A stretch of 64,000 nucleotides of DNA, taken from the NCBI RefSeq assembly GCF_020099395.1, contig NZ_CP083590.1, forward strand, positions 3,782,001 through 3,846,000, written 5' to 3'. The notes beneath the pieces were generated by a model. The model was not told the DNA's origin. It did no database searches and saw only the letters and a list, made by a program, of their open reading frames with translations. The stretch comes from Streptomyces mobaraensis. Lineage in GTDB: Bacteria; Actinomycetota; Actinomycetes; Streptomycetales; Streptomycetaceae. The position numbers and the translations under genes are program-made. Positions 10,759 through 18,566 of this stretch are shown here, one piece after another; the first letter of the stretch is position 1, and each line of letters opens with the position of its first letter.

Positions 10759-10813
10759 TGAACGTGAAAGTTGTATAAGCCAACCATCTTGATCATCCTG
10801 GAGAGGGGTGCCC

Positions 10814-11845
10814 ATGAGGCCCGCGACGCGCGCCGCGCTCCGGCATGTACTGACCCATCTGCTGACGCCACTGCTGATGTGCGTCGGCATGGGACTCGCC
10901 TACCTCGGCGCCTTCGCCGACCCGACGCCGCACGAACTGCCGGTGGCGGTCGTCGGCTCCGGACCCGGCGCGGAGCGACTGGCCGGCGCGATCGGGGAGC
11001 GGGCCGGCGACAAGCTGTCCGTCCACACCGTCGCCGACCGCGCGGCGGCCGTCCGGGAGCTGAAGGACCAGGACGTCTTCGGCGCCTATGTCCCCGACCG
11101 GCGGGCGCCGGAGCTGCTGATCGCCTCGGCCGGCTCGGACACCACGGCGTCGGCGGTGCAGAAGGTGTTCACGCCCGTCGCCGCCCGGCAGAACGCCCCG
11201 CTGAAGGTGACGGACGTGGTGCCGCCCTCCGAAGGCGACCCGACCGGGCAGGGCATCTTCTTCCTGCTGGTCGCGCTCAGCATCGGCTCCTACGCCTCCG
11301 TCGCGGTGATCGGCGGGGCCGGCGGAGCGCTGGCGCTGCGGATACGGGCCGTGCTGGCCGCCGCGACGTCGCTCGTGGTCAGCGTGATCGGCGTGGTGCT
11401 GGCGGGGCCCGTCTTCAACCTGGTGGACCACGGGCTGTGGGGGCTGTGGGGCCTGTCGTGGCTGTACTCGGCGGGTGTGCTCTTCGTCGGTACCGGGCTG
11501 CACACCTTCCTCAAGCGGTGGACCACGCTCGGGGTGATGGTGCTGTTCGTGATGCTGAACTTCACCAGCGCCGGCGGTGTCTTCCGGCCCGAGCTGCAGA
11601 ACGGGTTCTTCGCCGGGCTGCACGGATTCTGGAACGGCGCGGGCTTTGTGGAGGGCACCCGCAGCCTCGTCTACTTCGGCCACTCCGGGCTGGGCGGCCA
11701 TGTGGCCACGCTGCTGGTCTGGCTGGCCGTGGGGCTCGTGGTGCTGGGTGCCGCCTGGGCGGTGGAGCGCCGGCGCGGGCTGCGGGCGGCCGCGGCGGCC
11801 CGGGCCGAGGCCGAGGAGGAGATGGAGGAAGCCGTCGGCGTCTGA
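10814..11845 (+). CDS. multi-pass membrane protein (YhgE/ABC-2 permease-like)
   Basis: This 343-residue protein has a first membrane segment (LLTPLLMCVGMGLAYLGAF), an extracytoplasmic domain of about 130 residues, then five or so membrane segments from FFLLVALSIGSYASVAVIG to LLVWLAVGLVVLGAAW, and a short Glu/Ala-rich cytoplasmic tail. This layout resembles YhgE/Pip and ABC-2 transporter membrane proteins, but no ATPase is next to it. The ATG at 10814 is preferred over a GTG at 10808 because GGAGAGGGG is then correctly spaced. Control by the divergent MarR suggests a drug- or stress-inducible exporter; that is inference. Confidence 0.75.
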   Translation: MRPATRAALRHVLTHLLTPLLMCVGMGLAYLGAFADPTPHELPVAVVGSGPGAERLAGAIGERAGDKLSVHTVADRAAAVRELKDQDVFGAYVPDRRAPELLIASAGSDTTASAVQKVFTPVAARQNAPLKVTDVVPPSEGDPTGQGIFFLLVALSIGSYASVAVIGGAGGALALRIRAVLAAATSLVVSVIGVVLAGPVFNLVDHGLWGLWGLSWLYSAGVLFVGTGLHTFLKRWTTLGVMVLFVMLNFTSAGGVFRPELQNGFFAGLHGFWNGAGFVEGTRSLVYFGHSGLGGHVATLLVWLAVGLVVLGAAWAVERRRGLRAAAAARAEAEEEMEEAVGV

Positions 11846-11868
11846 GGCGGGAGGGGGGCCGGAGCTCG

Positions 11869-11874
11869 TAGGCT
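11869..11874 (+). promoter_or_regulatory. -10 box of a leaderless promoter
   Basis: TAGGCT ends 6 bases before the GTG at 11881 and no Shine-Dalgarno is present, so the transcript probably starts at the GTG itself. Confidence 0.6.
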
Positions 11875-11880
11875 GGGCGG

Positions 11881-12684
11881 GTGATGAATCCGGAGACCGA
11901 CGTGCCGGCCGAACCGGGCACCGAACGGCTGGAGCGGGCCGTGCGGGCCGCCGAGCAGGCGCTGATCGAGTTCGAGATCGCGGTGGAGACGTTCCGGGTG
12001 GAGGTGGAGAACTTCTCCCGGCTCCACCACCAGCGGCTCGGCCCGCTGTACGGGCGGCTGGACGAGCTGGAGGCGCGCATCGCCGAGGCCGTCGCCGCCC
12101 GCTCCGGCGACCCGGACGACCTGCGGCGGGCGCGCGAGGCGCGGGCGCTGGTGCAGCCGATGCCGGACGTCGAGGAGCTGCTGGGCGGCTGGATGGACTC
12201 CGACGGGCTGTCGCCCGAGGCGACCGCCATGCTCACCGGGCAGCGGGTCCGGCCGCCGGAGCGCGTCCGGCCCAGCGACGCGGCCCGCAAGGCGTACCGC
12301 GACCTCGTCCGCCGGGCCCACCCCGACCTGTCCACGGAGGAGGGGGAGCGGCGGCGGCGCGAGGAGTTCGTCGTCCGGGTCAACGAGGCGTACGCGGCGG
12401 GTGACGAGGAGCGGCTGCGCGAGCTGGCCGAGGAGTGGGCCGCCGGGCCCGTCCCCGGGCAGCGGCGCCCGGACCGCGCCGAGGAGCTCTACGCGCGGCT
12501 GGAGTGGCTGGCCCGGCGCAAGGAACTGCTGGCGGAGCTGGCCGCCGAGCTGGAGTCCTCGGCGATCGGCGCCATGATCAAGATGGCGCCGGAGGACCCC
12601 GACGGGCTGCTCGACGAGATCGCGGGCGGGCTGCTGGCGCAGATCGCCGAGCGCGAGACCCGGCTGGCCTCGCTGGTCGGGTAG
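11881..12684 (+). CDS. coiled-coil protein with J-like domain
   Basis: This 267-residue soluble protein is highly charged. Residues 15-75 look like a coiled coil. Residues 131-187 resemble a J domain: helix II AARKAYRDLVRRA, the HPD tripeptide in RRAHPDLS at about 147-149, and helix III REEFVVRVNEAYAAGDEERL. A second helical region with many Glu and Arg follows. A canonical J domain would stimulate the ATPase of an Hsp70 such as DnaK; no chaperone partner is nearby. The GTG start at 11881 is set by a TAGGCT box 6 bases upstream (leaderless). I do not recognise a named family beyond the J-like region. Confidence 0.75.
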   Translation: MMNPETDVPAEPGTERLERAVRAAEQALIEFEIAVETFRVEVENFSRLHHQRLGPLYGRLDELEARIAEAVAARSGDPDDLRRAREARALVQPMPDVEELLGGWMDSDGLSPEATAMLTGQRVRPPERVRPSDAARKAYRDLVRRAHPDLSTEEGERRRREEFVVRVNEAYAAGDEERLRELAEEWAAGPVPGQRRPDRAEELYARLEWLARRKELLAELAAELESSAIGAMIKMAPEDPDGLLDEIAGGLLAQIAERETRLASLVG

Positions 12685-12961
12685 CGGCGGCGGCGCCGGG
12701 CGACCGGGCGCGGAGTCGGGGGCCAGGGGTCGGAGGCCGGGCGAGGCCGGGGTCCCGGCGGCCGGATAGTGGCCGCGCGAGCCGGACCAGGATTGGGCCA
12801 CCGGGCCGGTCCCCGGGCAGCGGGCCGGGCCGGTGGGGAGGATCCGCTGGCCGGGTAGCGGCGACGGCAATGGTCCAGGGGATCCGGCGGGCGGTGGCAG
12901 CGGCGGTATTGGGGCGGTACTGGTCGGTAGGGGAGCCCGGCGGTCGGGTAGCGTCGGGCCC
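12685..12961 (+). repeat. degenerate copies of the preceding gene's internal and 3'-end sequence
   Basis: No gene is visible in these 277 bases. GGTCGGGTAGCGGCG, the end of the preceding gene including its stop, recurs in altered form near 12756, 12848 and 12944. Bases 12793-12822 closely match 12435-12464 inside the gene (TGGGCC.CCGGGCC.GTCCCCGGGCAGCGG). The stretch looks like decayed tandem duplications of the upstream gene's tail. Confidence 0.5.
12949..12954 (+). promoter_or_regulatory. -10 box of a leaderless promoter
   Basis: TAGCGT ends 7 bases before the ATG at 12962, with no ribosome binding site. Confidence 0.55.
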
Positions 12962-13309
12962 ATGATGTTTGGTTCCGGGGTTCCCACGGTCGAGGTCGGC
13001 GCGCTCGCGGCGGACGACTTCCTGCTGGACGTGCGCGAGGCCGACGAGTGGGAGGCCGGGCACGCCGAGGCCGCCCTGCACATCCCGATGAGCGAGTTCA
13101 CCGCGCGCTTCGGCGAGCTCACGGAGCAGGCGCCCGACGCCGGCCGGATCAACGTGATCTGCCGCTCGGGCGGCCGCTCGGCCCAGGTCACCGCCTATCT
13201 GGTGCAGCAGGGCATGGACGCGGTGAACGTCGGCGGCGGCATGCAGGCGTGGGAGGCCGCGGGCCGTCCGGTCGTCGCGTCCGGCGGGGGCCCGGGCGCG
13301 GTGATCTGA
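12962..13309 (+). CDS. single-domain rhodanese-like protein
   Basis: This 115-residue protein is one rhodanese domain: FLLDVREADEWEAGH, HIPMSEF and the active-site loop VICRSGGRSAQVT, with the catalytic Cys followed by RSGGRS, then GGGMQAW near the end. It would move sulfane sulfur via a Cys persulfide; the acceptor is unknown. The start at 12962 is fixed by the TAGCGT box 7 bases upstream; the frame upstream of it has no plausible protein. It stands alone, with a gene-free stretch after it. Confidence 0.9.
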   Translation: MMFGSGVPTVEVGALAADDFLLDVREADEWEAGHAEAALHIPMSEFTARFGELTEQAPDAGRINVICRSGGRSAQVTAYLVQQGMDAVNVGGGMQAWEAAGRPVVASGGGPGAVI

Positions 13310-13817
13310 CGCAGGGATTGGCGCCACGGAGTCCCGCGGCCGGTGCGGCGCGGGGCCAGGGGTCGCAGTCCGGGTGCTGTCACCGCCGTGCGACCGCGTC
13401 CCGCCGACCGCATCGTTGATCGATGGGCCGGTGGCGCGGCAAGGACCGGTGCGGCCCCGACAGCGGGAGTCGCGGAGCCGGAGTCGGCTGCCTCTCGCCG
13501 CGGTGACCCGGGGCACGTGCCCGGGTCCGCCCGCAGCGCCGCTGATCGCGGAGGCGCGGCATGGCCGGCTTCCGGCACTGGGGCGTTGTCGTGGGGTCGG
13601 TGGCTGCCGTCGACCGGGTCTGCGGGGTGGTCCCGCTCGGGCGGGCGCCGGATACGGAAAGGCTTTCCGTCCCTCTGCGAACGCGGGGTTCGGGTGACGG
13701 CCGGAGCCGCTCGCCCGCACTGGGCGGGGGCGCACCCGCCGGCTGCGAGTACCTTCCGCGTGGTCAGGCCGGGCGGAGGCGTCTTCCGGAGGCGTCGCGC
13801 GCCGTTTGCCGGCCGGC
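13310..13817. other. 508-base gene-free region with a 17-bp palindrome
   Basis: Open frames here are low-quality Arg/Pro/Gly-rich shadows. The only distinct structure is ACGGAAAGGCTTTCCGT at 13654-13670, a perfect palindrome with 8-base arms and a 1-base centre, placed about 150 bases past the paaE stop. It could be an operator or a transcription end. No promoter consensus stands out. Confidence 0.5.
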
Positions 13818-14900
13818 TCAGCGGTCGAAGTCCAGCTCCACCTCCTCCGTCGCCGGCCGCGACTGGCAGGCCAGGACGTATCCCGCCGCCAGCTCGTCGT
13901 CCTCCAGGGCGAAGTTCCGGTCCATGCGCACCTCGCCGGAGACCAGGAACGCCCGGCAGGTGCCGCAGACGCCGCCCTTGCAGGCGTAGGGCGCGTCGGG
14001 GCGGTTGCGCAGGACGGCCTCCAGCAGGGACTCGCCCTCGTGGACGGGCCAGCGGCCGCCGCGGCCGTCCAGTGTGGCCGTGACCGTGCCGCGGGTGGGC
14101 GCGGCGGCGGACCGGGGCGGGGCCGGAGCGGCCGGGCCGTCCTCGACGTGGAAGATCTCCTGGTGGACGCGGTCCCGGGGCACTCCCAGGCCGTGCAGGG
14201 CGCGCTCGGCGGACAGGACCAGCCCGTGCGGGCCGCACAGGAACCAGCCGTCCACGGCGCCGACGGGGAGCAGCGCGGGCAGCAGGCCGGTCAGCCGCCG
14301 CTCGTCGAGCCGCCCGGAGGCCGGGCCGGCCTGCTGCTCCTCCCGGGAGAGGGTCTGGACGACCTGGAGCCGGCCGGGGTAGCGGTCCTTGAGGTCGGCG
14401 ACCTCCTCCAGGAACATCGTGGAGGCCGTGGTGCGGTCGCTGCGCAGGAGCGTGAAGCGGGCCGCCGGCTCACGGGCGAGCAGGGTCGTGGCGATGGACA
14501 GGACGGGAGTGATCCCGCTGCCCCCGACGACCGCGGCGAAGTGCCCGGGGCGCGGCTCCAGGACGAACCGCCCCGCCGGCGTCATCACCTCCAGCTCGTC
14601 CCCCGCCCGCAACTCCTTGAACGCGTAGGTGGAGAACGCGCCGCCGTCGACCAGCCGGACGCCCACCCGCAGGGTGCTCGGCCCCTCGGGGCCGGGGGCC
14701 TGCCCGCAGACGGAGTAGGTGCGGCGTATCTCGGCGCCCTGGGCGGTGTGCCGCACGGTCAGGTGCTGTCCGGGGGCGTGGCGGAAGGCGTCCCGGAGCT
14801 CCGCGGGGACGGTGAAGGTCACGGCGACCGCGTCGTCGGTGAGCGGGTCGACAGACGCCACCCGCAGGCGGTGGAAGGTGCCGTGGCGGGCCGCTGCCAT
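13818..14900 (-). CDS. paaE: phenylacetyl-CoA epoxidase reductase subunit PaaE
   Basis: This 360-residue reductase has an FAD-binding domain (RRTYSVCGQ), an NAD(P)H-binding domain (VVGGSGITPVLSI, LCGPHGLV) and a C-terminal plant-type 2Fe-2S ferredoxin domain with CKGGVCGTC and a distal Cys in VLACQSRP. It passes electrons from NADPH to the PaaA diiron centre so that phenylacetyl-CoA can be epoxidised. It is the last gene of a coupled paaABCDE operon. Its start at 14900 adjoins the paaD stop, within 1 base. Confidence 0.96.
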   Translation of the reverse strand: MAAARHGTFHRLRVASVDPLTDDAVAVTFTVPAELRDAFRHAPGQHLTVRHTAQGAEIRRTYSVCGQAPGPEGPSTLRVGVRLVDGGAFSTYAFKELRAGDELEVMTPAGRFVLEPRPGHFAAVVGGSGITPVLSIATTLLAREPAARFTLLRSDRTTASTMFLEEVADLKDRYPGRLQVVQTLSREEQQAGPASGRLDERRLTGLLPALLPVGAVDGWFLCGPHGLVLSAERALHGLGVPRDRVHQEIFHVEDGPAAPAPPRSAAAPTRGTVTATLDGRGGRWPVHEGESLLEAVLRNRPDAPYACKGGVCGTCRAFLVSGEVRMDRNFALEDDELAAGYVLACQSRPATEEVELDFDR

Positions 14901-15430
14901 CAGTGCAACTCCTTGAAGTGGTCGAACGGTTCACGGCACGCCTCGCAGCGGCGTAGGGCCTTGCAGGCGGTGGAGGAGAAGCGGCTGAGCAGCGTGGTGT
15001 CCGTGGAGCCGCAGTGCGGGCAGCGGATGGCGAGCTGTACGGGCACGGGACCGCCGGGGCCGGAGGGGCGGGGCGGGGCGACGCCGTGCTCGGCGAGCTT
15101 GCGCCGGCCCTCGGCGCTGATCGCGTCGGTGGTCCAGGGTGGCGAGAGCACGGTGCGGACCTCGACGTCGGCGACCCCTTCGGCGTGCAGGACGCGCTCT
15201 ATGTCAGCGGACATGGCCTCGACGGCGGGACAGCCGGTGTAGGTGGGGGTGAGGTCCACCTCCACCCGGCCGGGGGCGGTGACACGCAGGCCGCGCAGGA
15301 CGCCTAGCTCCTCCAGGGAGATGACGGGCAGCTCGGGGTCGGGGACGGCGCCGGCCAGCGCGCGCAGCCGCTCCTCCAGGGGCGTCAGGCCCTCGGCGGC
15401 CCGGGGTGGGGGCGCGGATCCGGTCACCAT
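14900..15430 (-). CDS. paaD: phenylacetate degradation protein PaaD (Fe-S assembly type)
   Basis: This 176-residue protein has an N-terminal MIP18/DUF59-like domain (DPELPVISLEELG, LTPTYTGCPAVEAM) and a C-terminal zinc-ribbon-like domain with CPHCGS and CEACREPFDHFK. In the Paa system it is needed for an active epoxidase, probably by helping assemble its metal centre. The ATG at 15430 overlaps the end of paaC by 7 bases; the much longer frame upstream is a shadow of paaC. It lies in the conserved paaABCDE order. Confidence 0.94.
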   Translation of the reverse strand: MVTGSAPPPRAAEGLTPLEERLRALAGAVPDPELPVISLEELGVLRGLRVTAPGRVEVDLTPTYTGCPAVEAMSADIERVLHAEGVADVEVRTVLSPPWTTDAISAEGRRKLAEHGVAPPRPSGPGGPVPVQLAIRCPHCGSTDTTLLSRFSSTACKALRRCEACREPFDHFKELH

Positions 15431-16170
15431 GACGCCCCCGGGTGGCTGCGGTGCAGGTGCTGCATCTCGGCGAGCATGCGGCCGAAGGGCTCGGTGTGGA
15501 CGCCCTGGCGCCCGCCGCCCGCGGCCCAGGAGACCGACGTGGGACCGGTGGGGAGCTCCAGGGTGGCCCGTCGCAGGGTGTCGCCGACGCGTTCCGTCCA
15601 TGCCGCGCGGAGGGCGGCCGGATCGACGCCGTCGAGGCCCTCCACGGGCTCGAACAGCTCGCCCGTGTACCGCCACAGGGCCTCTGCCGCGCCGCGCATC
15701 CGCTCGTGGCTCTCGGCCGTGCCGTCGCCGAGTCGCAGGGTCCAGTGCTCGGCGTGGTCGAGGTGGTAGGCGACCTCCTTGACGGCCTTCGCCGCCAGCG
15801 GGGCGAACGGCCCGTCGCCCTCGGCGAGCCGGGTGTAGAGCAGGTGCTGGTAGGCGGAGAAATAGAGCTGCCGGGCGATGGTGTGGGCGAAGTCGCCGTT
15901 GGGCCGCTCGACGAGCTGGACGTTGCGGAAGGCGCGCTCCTCGCGGAGGTAGGCCAGCTCGTCCTCGTCGCCGACGAGCGAGAGCAGGGTGCGGGCCTGC
16001 CCGAGCAGGTCGAGGGCGATGTTGGCGAGCGCGACCTCCTCCTCCAGGACGGGGGCGCGGCCCGCCCACTCCCCCAGCCGGTGCGCGAGGACCAGGGCGT
16101 CGTCGCCGAGCGCGAGGGCGGCCGTGACGGGCACGGGTCCGGTGGCGGCACGGGTGGTCGTGGCGGTCAC
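15424..16170 (-). CDS. paaC: phenylacetyl-CoA epoxidase structural subunit PaaC
   Basis: This 248-residue helical protein is of the PaaC family (LGDDALVLAHRLGEW, EEVALANIALDLLGQAR, EVAYHLDHAEHWTLRLGDG). PaaC is a ferritin-like fold subunit without a functional diiron site and binds PaaA to form the epoxidase core. The GTG at 16170 overlaps the paaB stop as GTGA, which fixes the start. The frame extends upstream only as a shadow of paaB. Confidence 0.95.
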   Translation of the reverse strand: MTATTTRAATGPVPVTAALALGDDALVLAHRLGEWAGRAPVLEEEVALANIALDLLGQARTLLSLVGDEDELAYLREERAFRNVQLVERPNGDFAHTIARQLYFSAYQHLLYTRLAEGDGPFAPLAAKAVKEVAYHLDHAEHWTLRLGDGTAESHERMRGAAEALWRYTGELFEPVEGLDGVDPAALRAAWTERVGDTLRRATLELPTGPTSVSWAAGGGRQGVHTEPFGRMLAEMQHLHRSHPGASW

Positions 16171-16454
16171 AGGTGCCGCACCCCCTCGGGGATCTCGTAG
16201 AACGTCGGGTGGCGGTACGCCTTGTCGCCGGCCGGCTCGAAGAAGGGGTCCTTCTCGTCCGGTGAGGAGGCGGTGATGGCGTCGGAGGGCACGACCCAGA
16301 TCGAGACGCCCTCGGACCGCCGGGTGTACAGGTCGCGGGCGTTGCGCAGGGCCATCCGCGCGTCCGGGGCGTGCAGACTGCCGGCGTGGGTGTGCGAGAG
16401 GCCGCGCCTGCTGCGGACGAACACTTCCCACAGCGGCCAGTCGGTGCCGGTCAT
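16167..16454 (-). CDS. paaB: phenylacetyl-CoA epoxidase subunit PaaB
   Basis: This 95-residue protein carries the conserved PaaB sequence ([48 protein letters not shown]). It is a small subunit that bridges the PaaAC core and is needed for the complete complex. Its ATG at 16454 overlaps the paaA stop by 4 bases (ATGA), and its own stop overlaps paaC. Confidence 0.96.
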   Translation of the reverse strand: MTGTDWPLWEVFVRSRRGLSHTHAGSLHAPDARMALRNARDLYTRRSEGVSIWVVPSDAITASSPDEKDPFFEPAGDKAYRHPTFYEIPEGVRHL

Positions 16455-17488
16455 GCCATCGCCTCCGGGTGCTTGGTGGGGCCGGACGCGGCGGTCCCGC
16501 GCTCGGGGGTGTGGTGCGGGGTGCCGCCGGGGCGGGGGCCGGGGGCGTGCTTGGCGGCGTACGCGGCGGCGGCCTCCCGTACCCAGGCGCCCTCCTCGTG
16601 GGCCTCGCGGCGGCGGGCGAGCCGCTGCTCGTTGCAGGGGCCGTTGCCGCGCAGGACCTCGTTGAACTCGTCCCAGTCGATCGGGCCGAAGTCGTAGTGC
16701 CCGGTCTCCTCGTTCCACCGCAGGTCGGGGTCGGGGAGGGTGAGGCCCAGGGACTCGGCCTGCGGGACGCAGATGTCGACGAAGCGCCGGCGCAGCTCGT
16801 CGTTGGAGTGGCGCTTGATCTTCCAGGTCATGGACTGGGCGGAGTGCGGGGATTCGCCGTCCGGCGGGCCGAACATCATCAGCGACGGCCACCACCAGCG
16901 GTTCACCGCGTCCTGGGCCATGGCGTGCTGTGCTTCCGTGCCACGGCTGAGGGCGAGCAGCAGCTCGTAGCCCTGGCGCTGGTGGAACGACTCCTCCTTG
17001 CAGACGCGGATCATGGCGCGCGCGTACGGCCCGTAGGAGCAGCGGCAGAGGGGGACCTGGTTGGTGATGGCCGCGCCGTCCACCAGCCAGCCGATGGCGC
17101 CGACGTCGGCCCAGGTCAGCGTGGGGTAGTTGAAGATCGAGGAGTACCGCTGACGGCCGGAGTGCAGCTTGTCCAGCAGCTCGTCGCGGCCGACGCCCAG
17201 GGTCTCGGCGGCGCTGTAGAGGTAGAGGCCGTGGCCGGCCTCGTCCTGGACCTTGGCCATGAGGATGGCCTTGCGGCGCAGTGACGGGGCCCGGGTGATC
17301 CAGTTGGCCTCGGGCTGCATGCCGATGATCTCGGAGTGGGCGTGCTGGGCTATCTGCCGGATGAGGGTGGCGCGGTAGGCGTCGGGCATCCAGTCGCGCG
17401 GCTCGATGCGCTCGTCCGCCGCCACCGCGGCGTCGAACACCGCCTCCAGAGCCGCCGTGTCCACCGTTTCTGGTGCCGTCGTGGTCAT
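16451..17488 (-). CDS. paaA: phenylacetyl-CoA epoxidase catalytic subunit PaaA
   Basis: This 345-residue subunit carries the diiron ligands in two ExxH-containing helices, [14 protein letters not shown] and [14 protein letters not shown]. It converts phenylacetyl-CoA to the 1,2-epoxide, the first ring-activating step of aerobic phenylacetate breakdown. The C-terminal 40 residues are a Pro/Gly/Thr-rich tail beyond the usual PaaA end. It heads the paaABCDE operon. A 19-bp TetR-type operator lies 82 bases upstream (17570-17588). The DUF5819 gene is divergent from it. Confidence 0.97.
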   Translation of the reverse strand: MTTTAPETVDTAALEAVFDAAVAADERIEPRDWMPDAYRATLIRQIAQHAHSEIIGMQPEANWITRAPSLRRKAILMAKVQDEAGHGLYLYSAAETLGVGRDELLDKLHSGRQRYSSIFNYPTLTWADVGAIGWLVDGAAITNQVPLCRCSYGPYARAMIRVCKEESFHQRQGYELLLALSRGTEAQHAMAQDAVNRWWWPSLMMFGPPDGESPHSAQSMTWKIKRHSNDELRRRFVDICVPQAESLGLTLPDPDLRWNEETGHYDFGPIDWDEFNEVLRGNGPCNEQRLARRREAHEEGAWVREAAAAYAAKHAPGPRPGGTPHHTPERGTAASGPTKHPEAMA

Positions 17489-17569
17489 GTCGATGCCCCT
17501 CTGCCCCCTCGTCCGATGTGAACGCGTGAACGCGCGCCCGGCAGTGCCTGGGAGAGTCCTCGGCAGCCT

Positions 17570-17588
17570 ACCGACCGATCGTTCGGTT
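17570..17588. promoter_or_regulatory. TetR-type operator, site 1 (paaA promoter)
   Basis: On the minus strand the site reads AACCGAACGATCGGTCGGT and contains ACCGNNCGNNCGGT at 17574-17587. It differs in one of 19 bases from the site before paaH (22679) and resembles, from memory, the core of the corynebacterial PaaR operator. Confidence 0.8.
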
Positions 17589-17622
17589 CAATGGTGAGGT
17601 GGCTCGGAAGCGGTGTCAAGCC

Positions 17623-17655
17623 TGTGGATAACCGCCTGTGACCGGCTGTGGACAA
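17623..17655 (-). promoter_or_regulatory. pair of DnaA-box-like sequences
   Basis: On the minus strand TTATCCACA (17623-17631) and TTGTCCACA (17647-17655) match the E. coli and Streptomyces DnaA box consensus. They lie in the same orientation 24 bases apart, with a degenerate third copy between them (CCTGTGACCGG). Confidence 0.5.
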
Positions 17656-17873
17656 CCGCGCCGAAGCGTCTCGGGGGTCGCGCGAGAGCCCGTACGGGAC
17701 GGGCGGTCGGCTCCCTACGGGCCGACGGCTCGAAGGGGCGGGGAGGCCCGGCGGCGGGCCGGCCGGCCGGGTCAAGGTCTTATGGCCGCTGTGTGGGTCG
17801 CGGTCGGGTCGGTACCGTTCGGGTGCGCGGAAGGCGTCCGCGCGCGATCGGACGAGCGGAAAACGGGGCGTAC

Positions 17874-18566
17874 ATGGACACGGACGACGGACGCGAGCGG
17901 AAGGGCGGCGCCGGTGAACGGGCGGCTCCGGCCGCCCCCGCCGGGCTGTCCCGGCCCGCCCGCTGCGTCATCGCGCTCGGTGCCGTGGCCGTCGCCCTGG
18001 TGACGGCGGTCCATCTCGGCATGATGTTCCTGCATGTGGCGCCGCCGAACACGGTCAGCAAGCAGCACGCCTCGACCATCGCGGACTACGTCCTGCCCGA
18101 GTTCGAGCAGAACTGGAAGTTCTTCGCACCCAATCCGCTCCAGCAGAACATCCACGTCCAGGTCCGTGCCCAGGTGCGCGCCCCGGACGGCAAGGTCACG
18201 GTCACCCCGTGGACCGACCTCTCCGCCCAGGACGGTGCCGCCATCCACCACAACCCCCTCCCGAGCCACGCGCGGCAGAACCAGCTCCGCCGGGCCTGGG
18301 ACTTCTACCTCTCCTGGCACGACGAACAGGGCCGGCCGCTGGGGAAGCGGAGCCCGCTCGCCGAGGAGTACCTGCGCCGGCTCGCCGTCTCCCGGATCGG
18401 TCTCGACCGTGCGGCGGGCGACCTGGAACGCGTCCAGCTCCGCTCGGTGACCTCGAACGTCGCGCCGCCGCCGTGGAGCAAGGGCCAGACCGGCGACCCC
18501 GTCCGGCGTGAGCTGGCCTGGTGGCAGGTCAGCGCCGAAGACCTGAAGGTGGTGCGGTCCTGGTGA
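17874..18566 (+). CDS. DUF5819-family membrane-anchored protein
   Basis: This 230-residue protein has an acidic cytoplasmic N-terminus, one membrane segment (CVIALGAVAVALVTAVHLGMMFL) and an extracytoplasmic domain with the conserved block FEQNWKFFAPNPLQQN that I associate with DUF5819. No enzymatic motif is visible. The stop overlaps the GTG start of the next gene (HTTM protein), so the two are translationally coupled and probably act together at the membrane. The start at 17874 follows ACGGGG; longer frames upstream would cover the operator and the DnaA-box region. Confidence 0.85.
   Translation: MDTDDGRERKGGAGERAAPAAPAGLSRPARCVIALGAVAVALVTAVHLGMMFLHVAPPNTVSKQHASTIADYVLPEFEQNWKFFAPNPLQQNIHVQVRAQVRAPDGKVTVTPWTDLSAQDGAAIHHNPLPSHARQNQLRRAWDFYLSWHDEQGRPLGKRSPLAEEYLRRLAVSRIGLDRAAGDLERVQLRSVTSNVAPPPWSKGQTGDPVRRELAWWQVSAEDLKVVRSW

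Larger units (their letters stand above)
17489..17873. promoter_or_regulatory. divergent intergenic region (paaA / DUF5819 gene)
   Basis: No gene is seen in these 385 bases. They contain the TetR-type operator (17570-17588), a pair of DnaA-box-like sequences (17623-17655), and a GC-rich stretch leading to the DUF5819 start. Confidence 0.6.
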
